Source: Cryobacterium sp. PH31-O1
Lineage (GTDB): Bacteria; Actinomycetota; Actinomycetes; Actinomycetales; Microbacteriaceae
Reading direction: 5' to 3'
DNA length: 64,000 nucleotides
NCBI RefSeq assembly: GCF_030063455.1
Contig: NZ_JASITB010000003.1
Location: forward strand, 186,001 to 250,000
Positions 16,799-24,614 of the stretch are shown here, piece by piece. The first letter of the stretch is position 1. Each line of letters begins with the position of its first letter. The notes beneath the pieces are model-generated. The model did not search any database. It worked only from the letters and a program-made list of their open reading frames with translations, and was not told the origin of the DNA. Made by a program: the position numbers and the translations under genes.

Positions 16799-17865
16799 AG
16801 GAGATCTCCGTTCAAATGAGCCCGACTCGAGACCACTTTGGTCTGGCGTTTGCGGAACGGGCTGACCCAGAGGAACGAGAACCGGCGCAGGAGCTTGGCG
16901 AGATAGAGCGAGGCGACGAGCACGATGGTGGCGAGGAGAAAGGGTAGGACGTTGCCGGCCCGGGCGAGCCAGGGTGATTCGGCGAACGGAGCGAGCAGCG
17001 CGAGGCCGCTGGCCACGAGAAACAGGTGCAACAGGTAGATCTGAAAGCTGTATTGGCCCAGTGTGTTGAAGAAGTTCAGCCACTTCACCCGCACCAACAG
17101 GGTAGCCAGGGCCACGCCCATCGCGACGGCAACGGCGCTTTCGAGCAGAATCAACCCGGGAACGCGCGAGAGGTGCAGGAGCACGAGCAGCGCGGCGAGG
17201 CCAACGTAAGCCACGACGAGCACAGCGGCGTGCCAGACGCGCACCCGGGCGGCCAGTCGGTAGGTGGCATGGGGAAAATAGACGGCGATGATGAAGAAGA
17301 TGAAGTTGGCGACGACGCGGTCCCAGCCAACGTTGTCAAGATCGAGTACACCCGGCGTCGTCGACAGGATCGCCATAACGCCGGCGAGACCAATCTGCAC
17401 TGTAATCGGGAGTTTACGTAGCAGCCAGGCGAGCAGGGTGAACATGGCCAGAGCCCAGATGAACCAGTAGCTGCTGGTGGGCCAGACCGGGAGGAGAACG
17501 ATATTGAGCAGGTCGGTCGGCGAACGCTCGGTGCCGCGCAGGTGCGGAACGATGAGATAGAACACGACCCGAATGACCGACCAGAGCAGGTAGAGGTAGA
17601 CGAGCGTGAGCAGGCGGCGGCGCCAGAGATCCGTCAACGTCCAGGTGAGCATACGCCGCGCGGTGAGCCCGGCGATGAAGAAGAACACCGGCATGGGAAA
17701 GTAGCTGAGGACGAGGCGCAGCCGCGGGGTGCTTCCGGCTAAGCCGAGGTCGTTGAGGAACAACGACGAGTGGTAGAGCACGACCAGAATGATCGCCGCG
17801 CCCTTGGCGAAGTTGATCCACTCGCGGTTCTCGGCCCGTATCTCTTTCACAAGCGAAATGTACAC
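16795..17865 (-). CDS. Acyltransferase 3 family membrane protein
   Basis: A 356-residue integral membrane protein of the acyltransferase-3 (OafA/WecH-like) family. It shows about ten hydrophobic segments and the N-terminal motif INFAKGAAIILVVLYHSSLF, whose His is the conserved catalytic residue. It would add acetyl or similar groups to a glycan during export. The GTG start at 17865 lacks a clear ribosome-binding site; a GTG at 17850 is an alternative. Its stop overlaps the start of the lipoprotein esterase, so acyl addition and a putative acyl-removing enzyme are made together. It sits between the chain-length regulator and the LCP ligase on the same strand. Confidence 0.85.
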   Translation of the reverse strand: MYISLVKEIRAENREWINFAKGAAIILVVLYHSSLFLNDLGLAGSTPRLRLVLSYFPMPVFFFIAGLTARRMLTWTLTDLWRRRLLTLVYLYLLWSVIRVVFYLIVPHLRGTERSPTDLLNIVLLPVWPTSSYWFIWALAMFTLLAWLLRKLPITVQIGLAGVMAILSTTPGVLDLDNVGWDRVVANFIFFIIAVYFPHATYRLAARVRVWHAAVLVVAYVGLAALLVLLHLSRVPGLILLESAVAVAMGVALATLLVRVKWLNFFNTLGQYSFQIYLLHLFLVASGLALLAPFAESPWLARAGNVLPFLLATIVLVASLYLAKLLRRFSFLWVSPFRKRQTKVVSSRAHLNGDLL

Positions 17866-17900
17866 GAGAAAAACTCAAGATGGTATCTCGGGCCGGCTTT

Positions 17901-18902
17901 CTAGGGGGCGTAGTCCGCGAGCGTGTCGGTCTGGAAAGCCTGCTGCAAAGGGGCGAGCTCGCCGGTGGCGACCTTCACGATGGACTGCCCGTTGGCGGAC
18001 GTTCCGGTGCCGTTCGTTGGCAGGGTGAAGAAAGTGAGGTCGCTCCCGTGCAGGTCACGCAGTTGCAGTTCGAGGCCGGTGAGGTAGGCAAAGTCGAGTC
18101 CCTCATCCACGGCGAGCCACGGGGTGACCTGCTCGATCAGCCTGGTCAGGGTGGCCGGATTGGTCACCGTGCGGGAACTCATGACGGTGCTCAGCATCGC
18201 CTTGAAGAAGCGCTGCTGGTTGCGCACCCTGGTGAAGTCGCCGTCGGCGAAGGCGTAACGCTCCCGCGCGTAGGCGAGCGCCTCGGCTCCGGTTACGACC
18301 TGCTTGCCGGCGGTGAAGGTATGCCCCGTGAGCTTGGACGATGCGAAGGCGACCGGGTTGTCAATTTCGACGCCACCGAGGGCATCCGTTATGGCTTGAA
18401 AGCCCTCGAAGTCGACCACGGCGACATGGTCGATGCGGGTCTTGATCAGGCTTTCCACGGTTTGCACGGCGAGCGGCACCCCACCCCACGAGAGGGCGGC
18501 GTTAATCTTGGCCTGACCGTGGCCTGGAATCTCCAGCCAGCTGTCGCGCAGGATCGACATGACCCAGACGCCCTCACGGTTTGCCGGAATGTGCACGACC
18601 ATGATCACGTCGGAGCGCTGGCCGGTCAGGTCATTGATCGACGTGTTGTGCGCCCCGCGGCTGTCGGAGCCGAGCACGAGAATATTCTGGGCCTCGGCAC
18701 CCTCGCCGACGCTGGCTGGCGGGCGCACATCGGCCGCCGGGAATACCGTGCTGATGGTCGCGATCTGGTCGTCGAAGGAACGGCTCAGCTTGTAGGTGCC
18801 GACCCCGCCGGCTCCGGCACCGAGAAGGACGAGGGACAACATGATGGCAATGACGTTGCGCCAGCCCCTGGAACGGCGCTGGTGTCGAATAGCGTACGGC
18901 AC
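17901..18902 (-). CDS. LytR-CpsA-Psr (LCP) family cell-wall glycopolymer ligase
   Basis: A 333-residue protein with one N-terminal membrane anchor (about residues 16-38) and an extracellular LCP domain. Family features are ILVLGSDSRG near the start of the domain, SILRDSWLEIPG, KINAALSWGG and a DFTRVRNQQRF segment with the conserved Arg residues. LCP enzymes move lipid-linked polymers onto peptidoglycan. In this locus it may attach the exopolysaccharide or teichoic-acid-like polymer to the wall. GTG at 18902 has a strong AGGAGG seven bases upstream. It lies 35 bases before the acyltransferase gene on the same strand and could be co-transcribed with it. Confidence 0.92.
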   Translation of the reverse strand: MPYAIRHQRRSRGWRNVIAIMLSLVLLGAGAGGVGTYKLSRSFDDQIATISTVFPAADVRPPASVGEGAEAQNILVLGSDSRGAHNTSINDLTGQRSDVIMVVHIPANREGVWVMSILRDSWLEIPGHGQAKINAALSWGGVPLAVQTVESLIKTRIDHVAVVDFEGFQAITDALGGVEIDNPVAFASSKLTGHTFTAGKQVVTGAEALAYARERYAFADGDFTRVRNQQRFFKAMLSTVMSSRTVTNPATLTRLIEQVTPWLAVDEGLDFAYLTGLELQLRDLHGSDLTFFTLPTNGTGTSANGQSIVKVATGELAPLQQAFQTDTLADYAP

Positions 18903-19127
18903 GGTGCTGCCTCCTGCTACCGCCTTCGGGAGCGGTGTGCATACCGTAGGCCCGTCTCCCGTTCAGCGGAATGGGGTAGCTCGCATCGGCCCCGGACTGG
19001 GGGTAAAAGCACTACTGGGCGGTTTGCCGCCCACCTCCGCAGACGCCCTCGCGCTTGACGGCTGCGATAGCTCGCCGGTTCAAGAACCTAGCCGGATTTA
19101 TGGGGATTCAACTTCTTCCGTGGCGAA

Positions 19128-19139
19128 TTTGCAGGAGTT
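19128..19139. repeat. Solo copy of the TTGCAGGAGTT element
   Basis: TTTGCAGGAGTT in the 269-base gap between the HAD and LCP genes shares eleven bases (TTGCAGGAGTT) with the arms of the inverted repeat at 52863-52954. No opposite arm was found here, although ACTTCTTC/GAAGAAGT arms at 19111-19118 and 19147-19154 surround it. Confidence 0.4.
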
Positions 19140-19171
19140 GTGGGCAGAAGAAGTGGGCAGCGGCAGGGCGG

Positions 19172-19939
19172 TCAGACGGTGACGTAGCGGGGGATCAGGT
19201 CTTCTAGCAAAAGTGCCGTTTCGGGCCAGCCCGCGACGGCGATGCACTCGACGCCGAGCACCTTGACCGGGTAGTCGTTGCCGTTCTCGTCGAGGCGATC
19301 GCCGACGAACAGCATGTCTTCGAGGTCGACACCGGTCAGGGCAGCCAGGCGCTTCATGCCGTAGGCCTTGTCAATGCCCTGCCGGGTGATGTCAACGGAT
19401 GTCGACCCGCCGGAACGCACCTCGAGATCGGGCAGCAGGGCCTGCACGGCCTCGCGCAGAGAATTCTTCTTTTCGCCCGTGGGATCCCAGGTGATCTTGG
19501 CGGAGACCGGGGCGGCCTGGCCGAGCGCGGAGAAGGTGATCTGTGAGCCGCGGTCTTCGAGGATCGGACCCCAGGTGTCATTTTCCCAGTAGCCGAGGCT
19601 GCGAGCGGTCTGCTCCACGGCAGCGAGGGCCCGTGCCTTCTGGTCGTCGCTGAGGTTTTCGGCGTAGACCTGGCTCCAGCCCTGGGCCTCGGCGCGGTAA
19701 TACTGGGTGCCGCAGGTGGGCATGAGATGCAGGCGGCCGAGGTTTTCCGGGCTGATTTCCGGCAGGTTGTCGATGATCTGCGTCTGGAACTGACCGAACT
19801 GGCCACCGGAAATGATGCATACCTCCGTGACGCCGAGCAACTGCACGATCAGATCGATCATGGTCGGGTCGAGTGCGGATTTGGACGGCGCGAGCGTATC
19901 GTCCAGGTCGAAGGCCACCAGGTGGGGAAGAGTAGGCAT
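19172..19939 (-). CDS. HAD-IIB family phosphatase (phosphomannomutase/sugar-phosphatase-like)
   Basis: A 255-residue cytosolic HAD hydrolase. Motif I is AFDLDDTLAPSK (nucleophile Asp near residue 10), motif II is CIISGG, and motif IV is VGDRLDENGNDYPV near residue 220. The cap is of the C2B type and the overall plan resembles eukaryotic-type phosphomannomutases and sucrose/mannosyl phosphate phosphatases. It could act on a hexose phosphate feeding glycan synthesis, but the substrate is not fixed by the sequence. It is divergently placed, 42 bases from the flavin reductase gene, so a shared short promoter region is likely. Confidence 0.85.
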   Translation of the reverse strand: MPTLPHLVAFDLDDTLAPSKSALDPTMIDLIVQLLGVTEVCIISGGQFGQFQTQIIDNLPEISPENLGRLHLMPTCGTQYYRAEAQGWSQVYAENLSDDQKARALAAVEQTARSLGYWENDTWGPILEDRGSQITFSALGQAAPVSAKITWDPTGEKKNSLREAVQALLPDLEVRSGGSTSVDITRQGIDKAYGMKRLAALTGVDLEDMLFVGDRLDENGNDYPVKVLGVECIAVAGWPETALLLEDLIPRYVTV

Positions 19940-19981
19940 CCGCCCACTCTATCGGCGCTGGTGAGTTGTTAGCCTGAGCGG

Positions 19982-20620
19982 GTGCGTACTGACTTTGATC
20001 CCCGAGAGCTTCCCCGCCGCGATTTCTACCGGCTGCTGAATTCGCTCGTCGTGCCGCGGCCGATTGCGTGGGTGTCGAGCCGGTCGGCGGCGGGTGTCGA
20101 CAACCTGGCGCCGCATTCGTTCTTCACCGTGGCATCCGTTTCGCCGGCCATCGTGCAGTTCACGTCGGTGGGCGTAAAAGACACCGTGCGCAATATCCTG
20201 GCGACCGGGGATTTCGTGGTGAACTTCACATCGGAAGCGCTGTTCGAGGAGGTCAACGCCACCGGAACCGACTTCGAGCCCGACGAGAGTGAGTTCGACC
20301 GCGCGGGACTCACCAGGGAACCGAGCCTGACCGTGGCCGCGATGCGGGTCGCCGAGTCCCCCGCGGCGATCGAGTGCCGCCTGCACTCGACCCTGTCGAT
20401 GGGTGACTGCACGCTGGTCTTTGGCGAGGTGACGCACGTGGCGGTGTCGTCTGCCGTACTGGACGGGGCGCATCCGCTCATTAATAAGCTGCGCCCGCTG
20501 TCACGGTTGGGCCTCGACCAGTGGGGAACCGTCGGCGAGGTCAAGGAAATCCAGCGCATTCGGGCGAGCGACTGGCCGCGCGAGTTTCGGCCGCGCGAGT
20601 TTCGGCCGCGCGAGCACTAA
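19982..20620 (+). CDS. Flavin reductase family protein (DIM6/NTAB-like)
   Basis: A 212-residue protein of the flavin reductase-like FMN-binding split-barrel family. Visible features are VVPRPIAWVSSRS near the N terminus, LAPHSFFTVASVSPAIVQF, and GDFVVNF, all typical of NAD(P)H:flavin oxidoreductases of this group. It would supply reduced flavin to an unknown oxygenase or act as a stand-alone oxidoreductase. The C terminus ends in a short direct repeat, REFRPREFRPREH, coded by two identical 15-base units. The GTG at 19982 is the only reasonable start. It faces away from the HAD gene and is convergent with the large acyltransferase. Confidence 0.85.
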   Translation: MRTDFDPRELPRRDFYRLLNSLVVPRPIAWVSSRSAAGVDNLAPHSFFTVASVSPAIVQFTSVGVKDTVRNILATGDFVVNFTSEALFEEVNATGTDFEPDESEFDRAGLTREPSLTVAAMRVAESPAAIECRLHSTLSMGDCTLVFGEVTHVAVSSAVLDGAHPLINKLRPLSRLGLDQWGTVGEVKEIQRIRASDWPREFRPREFRPREH

Positions 20621-20626
20621 AGCGCG

Positions 20627-20640
20627 CTGCCCGCGGGCAG
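20627..20640. terminator. Possible short terminator palindrome
   Basis: CTGCCCGCGGGCAG is a perfect 14-base palindrome seven bases after the flavin reductase stop, between convergent genes. No T-run follows, so a terminator role is only possible. Confidence 0.3.
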
Positions 20641-20693
20641 TGAATAAACCGAGCCGCGCGCTGCGGATCAGTACAGCGGATGCGGCGACGCGC

Positions 20694-22928
20694 CTAGGCG
20701 GCCGGCGGGAACAGAGCCTCGGCGAGGAGCGGGCCGAGCTGGGTGCTCGCCTCACGCACGAAGTGCTGGCCGTCGAAGAACACCGGGGTGTTGTCGATGA
20801 CGGCAGGGCAGCTGCTGTCTACGCAGAGCCACGGCACGACGTTCACATAGTGGGCGAAGGCGCCGGCCGACGTAAGCGCGGCCTGCTCCGCCGCGACGAC
20901 CTTCTGGTAGAGGCTCGACGGGCTGTAGGTGCAGTCTGCCGGGGAGCTCGTGAGTGTTTTGCACTCCGCGAACGGCGTGCTGGCCGGCGGCGGTGAGAGC
21001 ACCGCCACGTGGTCGGTCGACGCCTGCAGCGCGGCGACCGTGTCGGCGGTCGCACTCTGCCACTCGGTGAGGGCTGCGGCTCCTTCGTTGCCGCTGGCGA
21101 GGCGCACGATGGATCCGGCCAGGCTCGACATGATCACGAGGTCGGGCGAGATCCTGGCGACCTCCGCGTATACCCAGGCGTGGTGCTCGTCGCAGGTGGC
21201 GGCCGAGGCGTCGGAGGCGTTCTTGGGGGCGACCGAAATGTTAATGGCCGGGCAGGAGAACATGGTGAGCGATGCCACGTTGTAGCCGAGCGGTTCGAGG
21301 GCCGCGCGAATGGCGGGCATGTAGCTGATCGCCATGGAGTCGCCGAGCAGTACCGCGGTCTTAGTTGCCGCCGGGTCTCCGTAGCGGCAGTCGGCCGCGT
21401 TCTTCGTACTGACCGAAAGGCAATTATCGTCGACCCATTCCGGGGCACCGGAGTTGTCGCCGAGCGCGTCGAATGCCGGGGTGGTCTCTGGCCACGCCGT
21501 CGCGGCCAGGGCGGCGGAGATGGCGGCCTGGCGGGTGGCCAGCAGCGTGGCGGGTTCGGCGGGCGTTTCGATCCCCGGATTGGCGCCCGCACCGAGAGGG
21601 GCCGCGTCGACAGCGACCGCGTCCGCGGACGGTCCCGACGACGCGCCGCCCTTCAGCGCCACGAAGGAGATCGACACGATGACGAGGGTCACGACGACGA
21701 GGGCGCCGATCCAGCCCTTTGCCGCGGTGAGGCCAAAGCGGTGCTGGGCGGCGGGGCGGCGCATCCGTTCTCGCTGGCGGGTCTGCGAATTTTCGAGCCA
21801 GAGTGAGTGGCGAATGGGGTCCTCGACGAAGTGGAAGGAGAACACCGAGAGGGCAAGCATGAGCACGACAGCGAGCGGCAGGTAGAACGGCGAGTCGGTG
21901 GCGAAGACGGTGGCGAGCAGAATGACCACCGGAAAGTGCCAGAGATAGAGGGAGTAGGAGATCTTGCCGATGTAGCGGCTCACCGGATTGGTCAGGGGAA
22001 AGAGCATTCGCTGCTCGGGCTGGCCGATGCCGGCGGCAATGACGAGGGCGCTTCCGGCGACGGGGAGCAGGCCCCAGGGCGCGGGGAACGGCGAGTCACG
22101 GCTGATCAGCACGAGACTGGCGACGATGAGGGCGAGGCCGAGCCAGGCGAGTACGGGGCGCAGGCGCGCCGGCAGCTTGGCGATGCCGGGTGCTGCGGCG
22201 GCGAGGAGCGCGCCGATACCGAGTTCCCAGGCACGGGCGCCGGTTGAGAAGTAGGCGATGGCGGGGGTCGTCGAGGTCTCGAAGAAGCTCCAGGCCAGGA
22301 ACGCGACGGTGATGACGCCGGTCGTGACGGCGACCGTCGTCACCAGGGCGCGGGCGCTCAGCGTGCGGCGGCCGGCGAGGGCGAAGATGACGATGAGCAG
22401 GAACGGCCAGACGAAGTAGAACTGTTCCTCGACCGCGAGCGACCAGTAGTGCTGCAGGGGGGAAACGGCGTTGGTGGCCGCCAGGTAGTCGGTTCCAACG
22501 AAGGCGAAGTGCCAGTTGGCCACGAACAGGGCCGAGTAGACCCCGTCCCAGAGGGTGCTGAGGGCCCGGGCGCCCGGTAGCAGCAGGTAGCCGATCGCGA
22601 CGGTGACGACGAGCACGAGCAAGGACACCGGCAGGATGCGCCGGATGCGCCGGCGGTAGAAGTCCACGAGGGAGATGCGACCGGTGCGGGCGTGTTCCTT
22701 AAGCAGGAGGCTCGTGATGAGAAAGCCGGAGATGACGAAGAAGATGTCGACGCCGATGAATCCGCCCGACGGCCAGCCGAGCAGGTGATCGAGAATGACG
22801 ACGATCACGGCGAGCGCGCGCAGACCTTCGATGTCACCTCTGAAGGTGCGGGTGGCTGACTTGCCCCTGGTGGGGTCGGTGCGGTCGGGGGCGCGCTCGC
22901 GGCGTTCCAAAATGGACTGAACGGACAT
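20694..22928 (-). CDS. OafA/YrhL-type acyltransferase with C-terminal SGNH domain
   Basis: A 744-residue protein. Residues about 30-400 are an acyltransferase-3 membrane domain (IEGLRALAVIVVILDHL with the conserved His; GVDIFFVISGFLI). After a membrane segment near 420-440 comes an exported SGNH-hydrolase-like domain from about 500. It has LLGDSMAISYM (block I GDS) and a late DGQHFVRE (Asp and His of the catalytic set). Such two-domain proteins acetylate cell-wall or capsular sugars, with the SGNH part taking the acyl group outside. ATG at 22928 gives the normal N-terminal extension. It is a third acyl-modifying protein near this surface-polysaccharide locus. Confidence 0.9.
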   Translation of the reverse strand: MSVQSILERRERAPDRTDPTRGKSATRTFRGDIEGLRALAVIVVILDHLLGWPSGGFIGVDIFFVISGFLITSLLLKEHARTGRISLVDFYRRRIRRILPVSLLVLVVTVAIGYLLLPGARALSTLWDGVYSALFVANWHFAFVGTDYLAATNAVSPLQHYWSLAVEEQFYFVWPFLLIVIFALAGRRTLSARALVTTVAVTTGVITVAFLAWSFFETSTTPAIAYFSTGARAWELGIGALLAAAAPGIAKLPARLRPVLAWLGLALIVASLVLISRDSPFPAPWGLLPVAGSALVIAAGIGQPEQRMLFPLTNPVSRYIGKISYSLYLWHFPVVILLATVFATDSPFYLPLAVVLMLALSVFSFHFVEDPIRHSLWLENSQTRQRERMRRPAAQHRFGLTAAKGWIGALVVVTLVIVSISFVALKGGASSGPSADAVAVDAAPLGAGANPGIETPAEPATLLATRQAAISAALAATAWPETTPAFDALGDNSGAPEWVDDNCLSVSTKNAADCRYGDPAATKTAVLLGDSMAISYMPAIRAALEPLGYNVASLTMFSCPAINISVAPKNASDASAATCDEHHAWVYAEVARISPDLVIMSSLAGSIVRLASGNEGAAALTEWQSATADTVAALQASTDHVAVLSPPPASTPFAECKTLTSSPADCTYSPSSLYQKVVAAEQAALTSAGAFAHYVNVVPWLCVDSSCPAVIDNTPVFFDGQHFVREASTQLGPLLAEALFPPAA

Positions 22929-23039
22929 GTATAGCCTCCGACTCGGGTTTCGGAACTGGTACCTGTTCGGCCCGACGTTCGGGCACGTCCTGCGATTATG
23001 ACCTAATCTCAGCTATCGTGGCAAACCCGGCGGACTTGG

Positions 23040-23379
23040 TTACCTGACCGTCACAACCCCACCCGTGCGGGCCGACTCCTGGGCAGCGAGCACAGGAGGA
23101 CTGTCCGCCCACGTACTGGGCGAACGGATCAATGTCAGCGATGCCGCCTGTGCCAACGACCTGCAGGGTCAGCCCACCCCAGGTCGGTGCATTGTCGGGT
23201 TGACTCCAGGAGCAATCAATTGTGGCCACGAAGCCACCGAGGTAGCTGATGGTCACCAGCGCCCCAGGGAACCAAGCCCGATCACCGACTGGGATCTGCC
23301 CATTATTGGTACCGGTCGCCGCGAGCAGCTCGCCCAGGCCACCGGCCAATTCCTTTCTCGCGTCGCGGTGATTATTCAT
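23040..23379 (-). pseudogene. Gfo/Idh/MocA family oxidoreductase remnant
   Basis: Only parts of the C-terminal half remain. One frame gives ALVTISYLGGFVATIDCSW and PTWGGLTLQVVGTGGIADID, typical of the beta-sheet domain of these sugar dehydrogenases. After FAQYVGG homology stops, and about 80 bases later a different frame gives VLAAQESARTGGVVTV and a stop at 23040, the normal C-terminal end of the family. Some 50 residues between are missing and the Rossmann N terminus is absent. The reading 22996-23379 is open, but it joins these parts out of frame. The remnant is next to an amino-sugar locus, so it may once have belonged to the same sugar pathway. Confidence 0.7.
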
Positions 23380-23494
23380 GTACGTCGTTTACATAAATAC
23401 GATTAGCTCTACCCCAAGCGCGCTGATGCGCCGTTGTCAACAATCCTGCCCAACCTCCCATCGTCCGACAGAGGCGTCCGATGCGCGAGTAAGG

Positions 23495-23532
23495 TGATTG
23501 ATTAGACCAGCTTCCAATCATTACCAATCATT
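23495..23532. promoter_or_regulatory. Probable operator of the nag locus (left copy)
   Basis: TGATTGATT at 23495-23503 is followed by CCAATCATT at 23514-23522 and again at 23524-23532, so CAATCATT recurs at a ten-base step. The same word at the same step lies before nagB (26822 and 26832). DeoR-family regulators often bind such repeats. The nearby DeoR gene is the natural candidate; this is inference. Confidence 0.55.
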
Positions 23533-23578
23533 TTTGGACCCACATGCCCGTCGCGTCACCGCTGGGACCGGGAGCCCC

Positions 23579-23832
23579 GTGCTCGCTTTCGACATCGGCG
23601 GCGCTGACATTAAAGCCGCGCTTGTCGATGGCGCCGGTCGCCTGCTCGGGCTTCGCCGAGTGGCGATCCTCGTCTCCGGCGACACCGGGGCGGATGCCGT
23701 GCTCGGCCAGGTGCAGCAGCTCGCCGCTGGCCTCACCGGCATCCGCTACTGTTGCCGGCACTTCTCGGTGAGAACGCCGGGCTGCTCGGCGCCGCCCTGC
23801 AGGCGCGCACACTCGTCAAGGAGACCGCATGA
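23579..23832 (+). pseudogene. ROK family kinase remnant with internal deletion
   Basis: The N-terminal 50-55 codons read VLAFDIGGADIKAALVDGAG, the ATP-binding start of ROK sugar kinases. After about 23740 the frame no longer matches, and a second frame reads GENAGLLGAALQARTLVKETA and stops at 23830-23832, which is a normal ROK C terminus. Roughly 200 residues between, including the zinc motif and catalytic Asp, are gone. The gene start is probably GTG at 23579 with GGGAG just upstream. The old stop still overlaps the DeoR ATG as ATGA, so the operon structure survives although the kinase is dead. It may have been the N-acetylglucosamine or N-acetylmannosamine kinase of this locus. Confidence 0.8.
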
Positions 23833-24614
23833 ACCGCGCCACCAGGCTCACCGCCGTGCTCGACCTGCTCGCGAACTCCGGTCAGGTGGAGGTTGATGAC
23901 ATCGTCACCACGCTCGGCGTCTCGGCTGCTACCGCGCGCCGCGACCTCGACACCCTCGCCGAACAGCAGCTGCTCACCCGCACCCGTGGCGGCGCGATTG
24001 GGCAATCCGTGGCGTATGACCTGCCGGCGCGCTACAAACATGACCGGTATGCTTCGCAAAAACTGCAGATTGCCCAGGCGGCGAGCGCCCTCGTTACTCG
24101 CGGTGACGTCGTGGGACTCTGTGGCGGCACGACCAGTACGGCGATTGCCGGCGTGCTCAGTTCGCGGGCAGATATCGCCGAAGCCAGTCCGCACGCCAAC
24201 CTCACGATCGTCACCAATGCCATAAATATTGCCGCGCAACTCGCCATGCGACCGCAGATCAAGACCGTCGTCACCGGTGGTGTTGTGCATGCCCGCTCGT
24301 ACGAACTCGTCGGGGCCTACGCCGAATCGGTACTGACGCAGGTGCGCCTTGATCTGGCGTTCATTGGGGTGAACGGGATCGATGCAGCGGTCGGAGCCAC
24401 GGTGAACGACGAGCGCGAGGCCGCGGTCAATAGCCTCATGGCCGGGCGCGCTGCCCGGGCGGTACTCGTGGCCGATTCGAGCAAAATCGCAGTCGTCGCT
24501 TTTGCTGCGCTCGGCTCACTCGACCGGTTCAGCGCACTCATCACCGACGCCGGCATTTCCGCCGAGCAATTGGCGGCCTTTACCGATGCGGGCCTCGAAG
24601 TGATTGTCGCATGA
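23829..24614 (+). CDS. DeoR family transcriptional regulator of the nag locus
   Basis: A 261-residue regulator. The N-terminal helix-turn-helix lies at about residues 6-55 (VEVDDIVTTLGVSAATARRD, then LLTRTRGGA), and the C-terminal DeoR sensor domain of the sugar-isomerase fold carries GLCGGTTSTAI, NLTIVTNA and LAFIGVNGID. Such regulators respond to phosphorylated sugars. Its ATG overlaps the stop of the ROK remnant, and its stop overlaps the nagA ATG. It is likely to control nagA and the nagB unit on the opposite strand through the CAATCATT repeats at 23495-23532 and 26801-26839. The effector is probably an amino-sugar phosphate, by position only. Confidence 0.9.
   Translation: MNRATRLTAVLDLLANSGQVEVDDIVTTLGVSAATARRDLDTLAEQQLLTRTRGGAIGQSVAYDLPARYKHDRYASQKLQIAQAASALVTRGDVVGLCGGTTSTAIAGVLSSRADIAEASPHANLTIVTNAINIAAQLAMRPQIKTVVTGGVVHARSYELVGAYAESVLTQVRLDLAFIGVNGIDAAVGATVNDEREAAVNSLMAGRAARAVLVADSSKIAVVAFAALGSLDRFSALITDAGISAEQLAAFTDAGLEVIVA

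Noticed and set aside
22996-23379. A separate 127-residue protein gene
   Set aside because: The frame fuses a Gfo/Idh fragment to out-of-frame sequence, while the true family C terminus lies in another frame, so it is a remnant.
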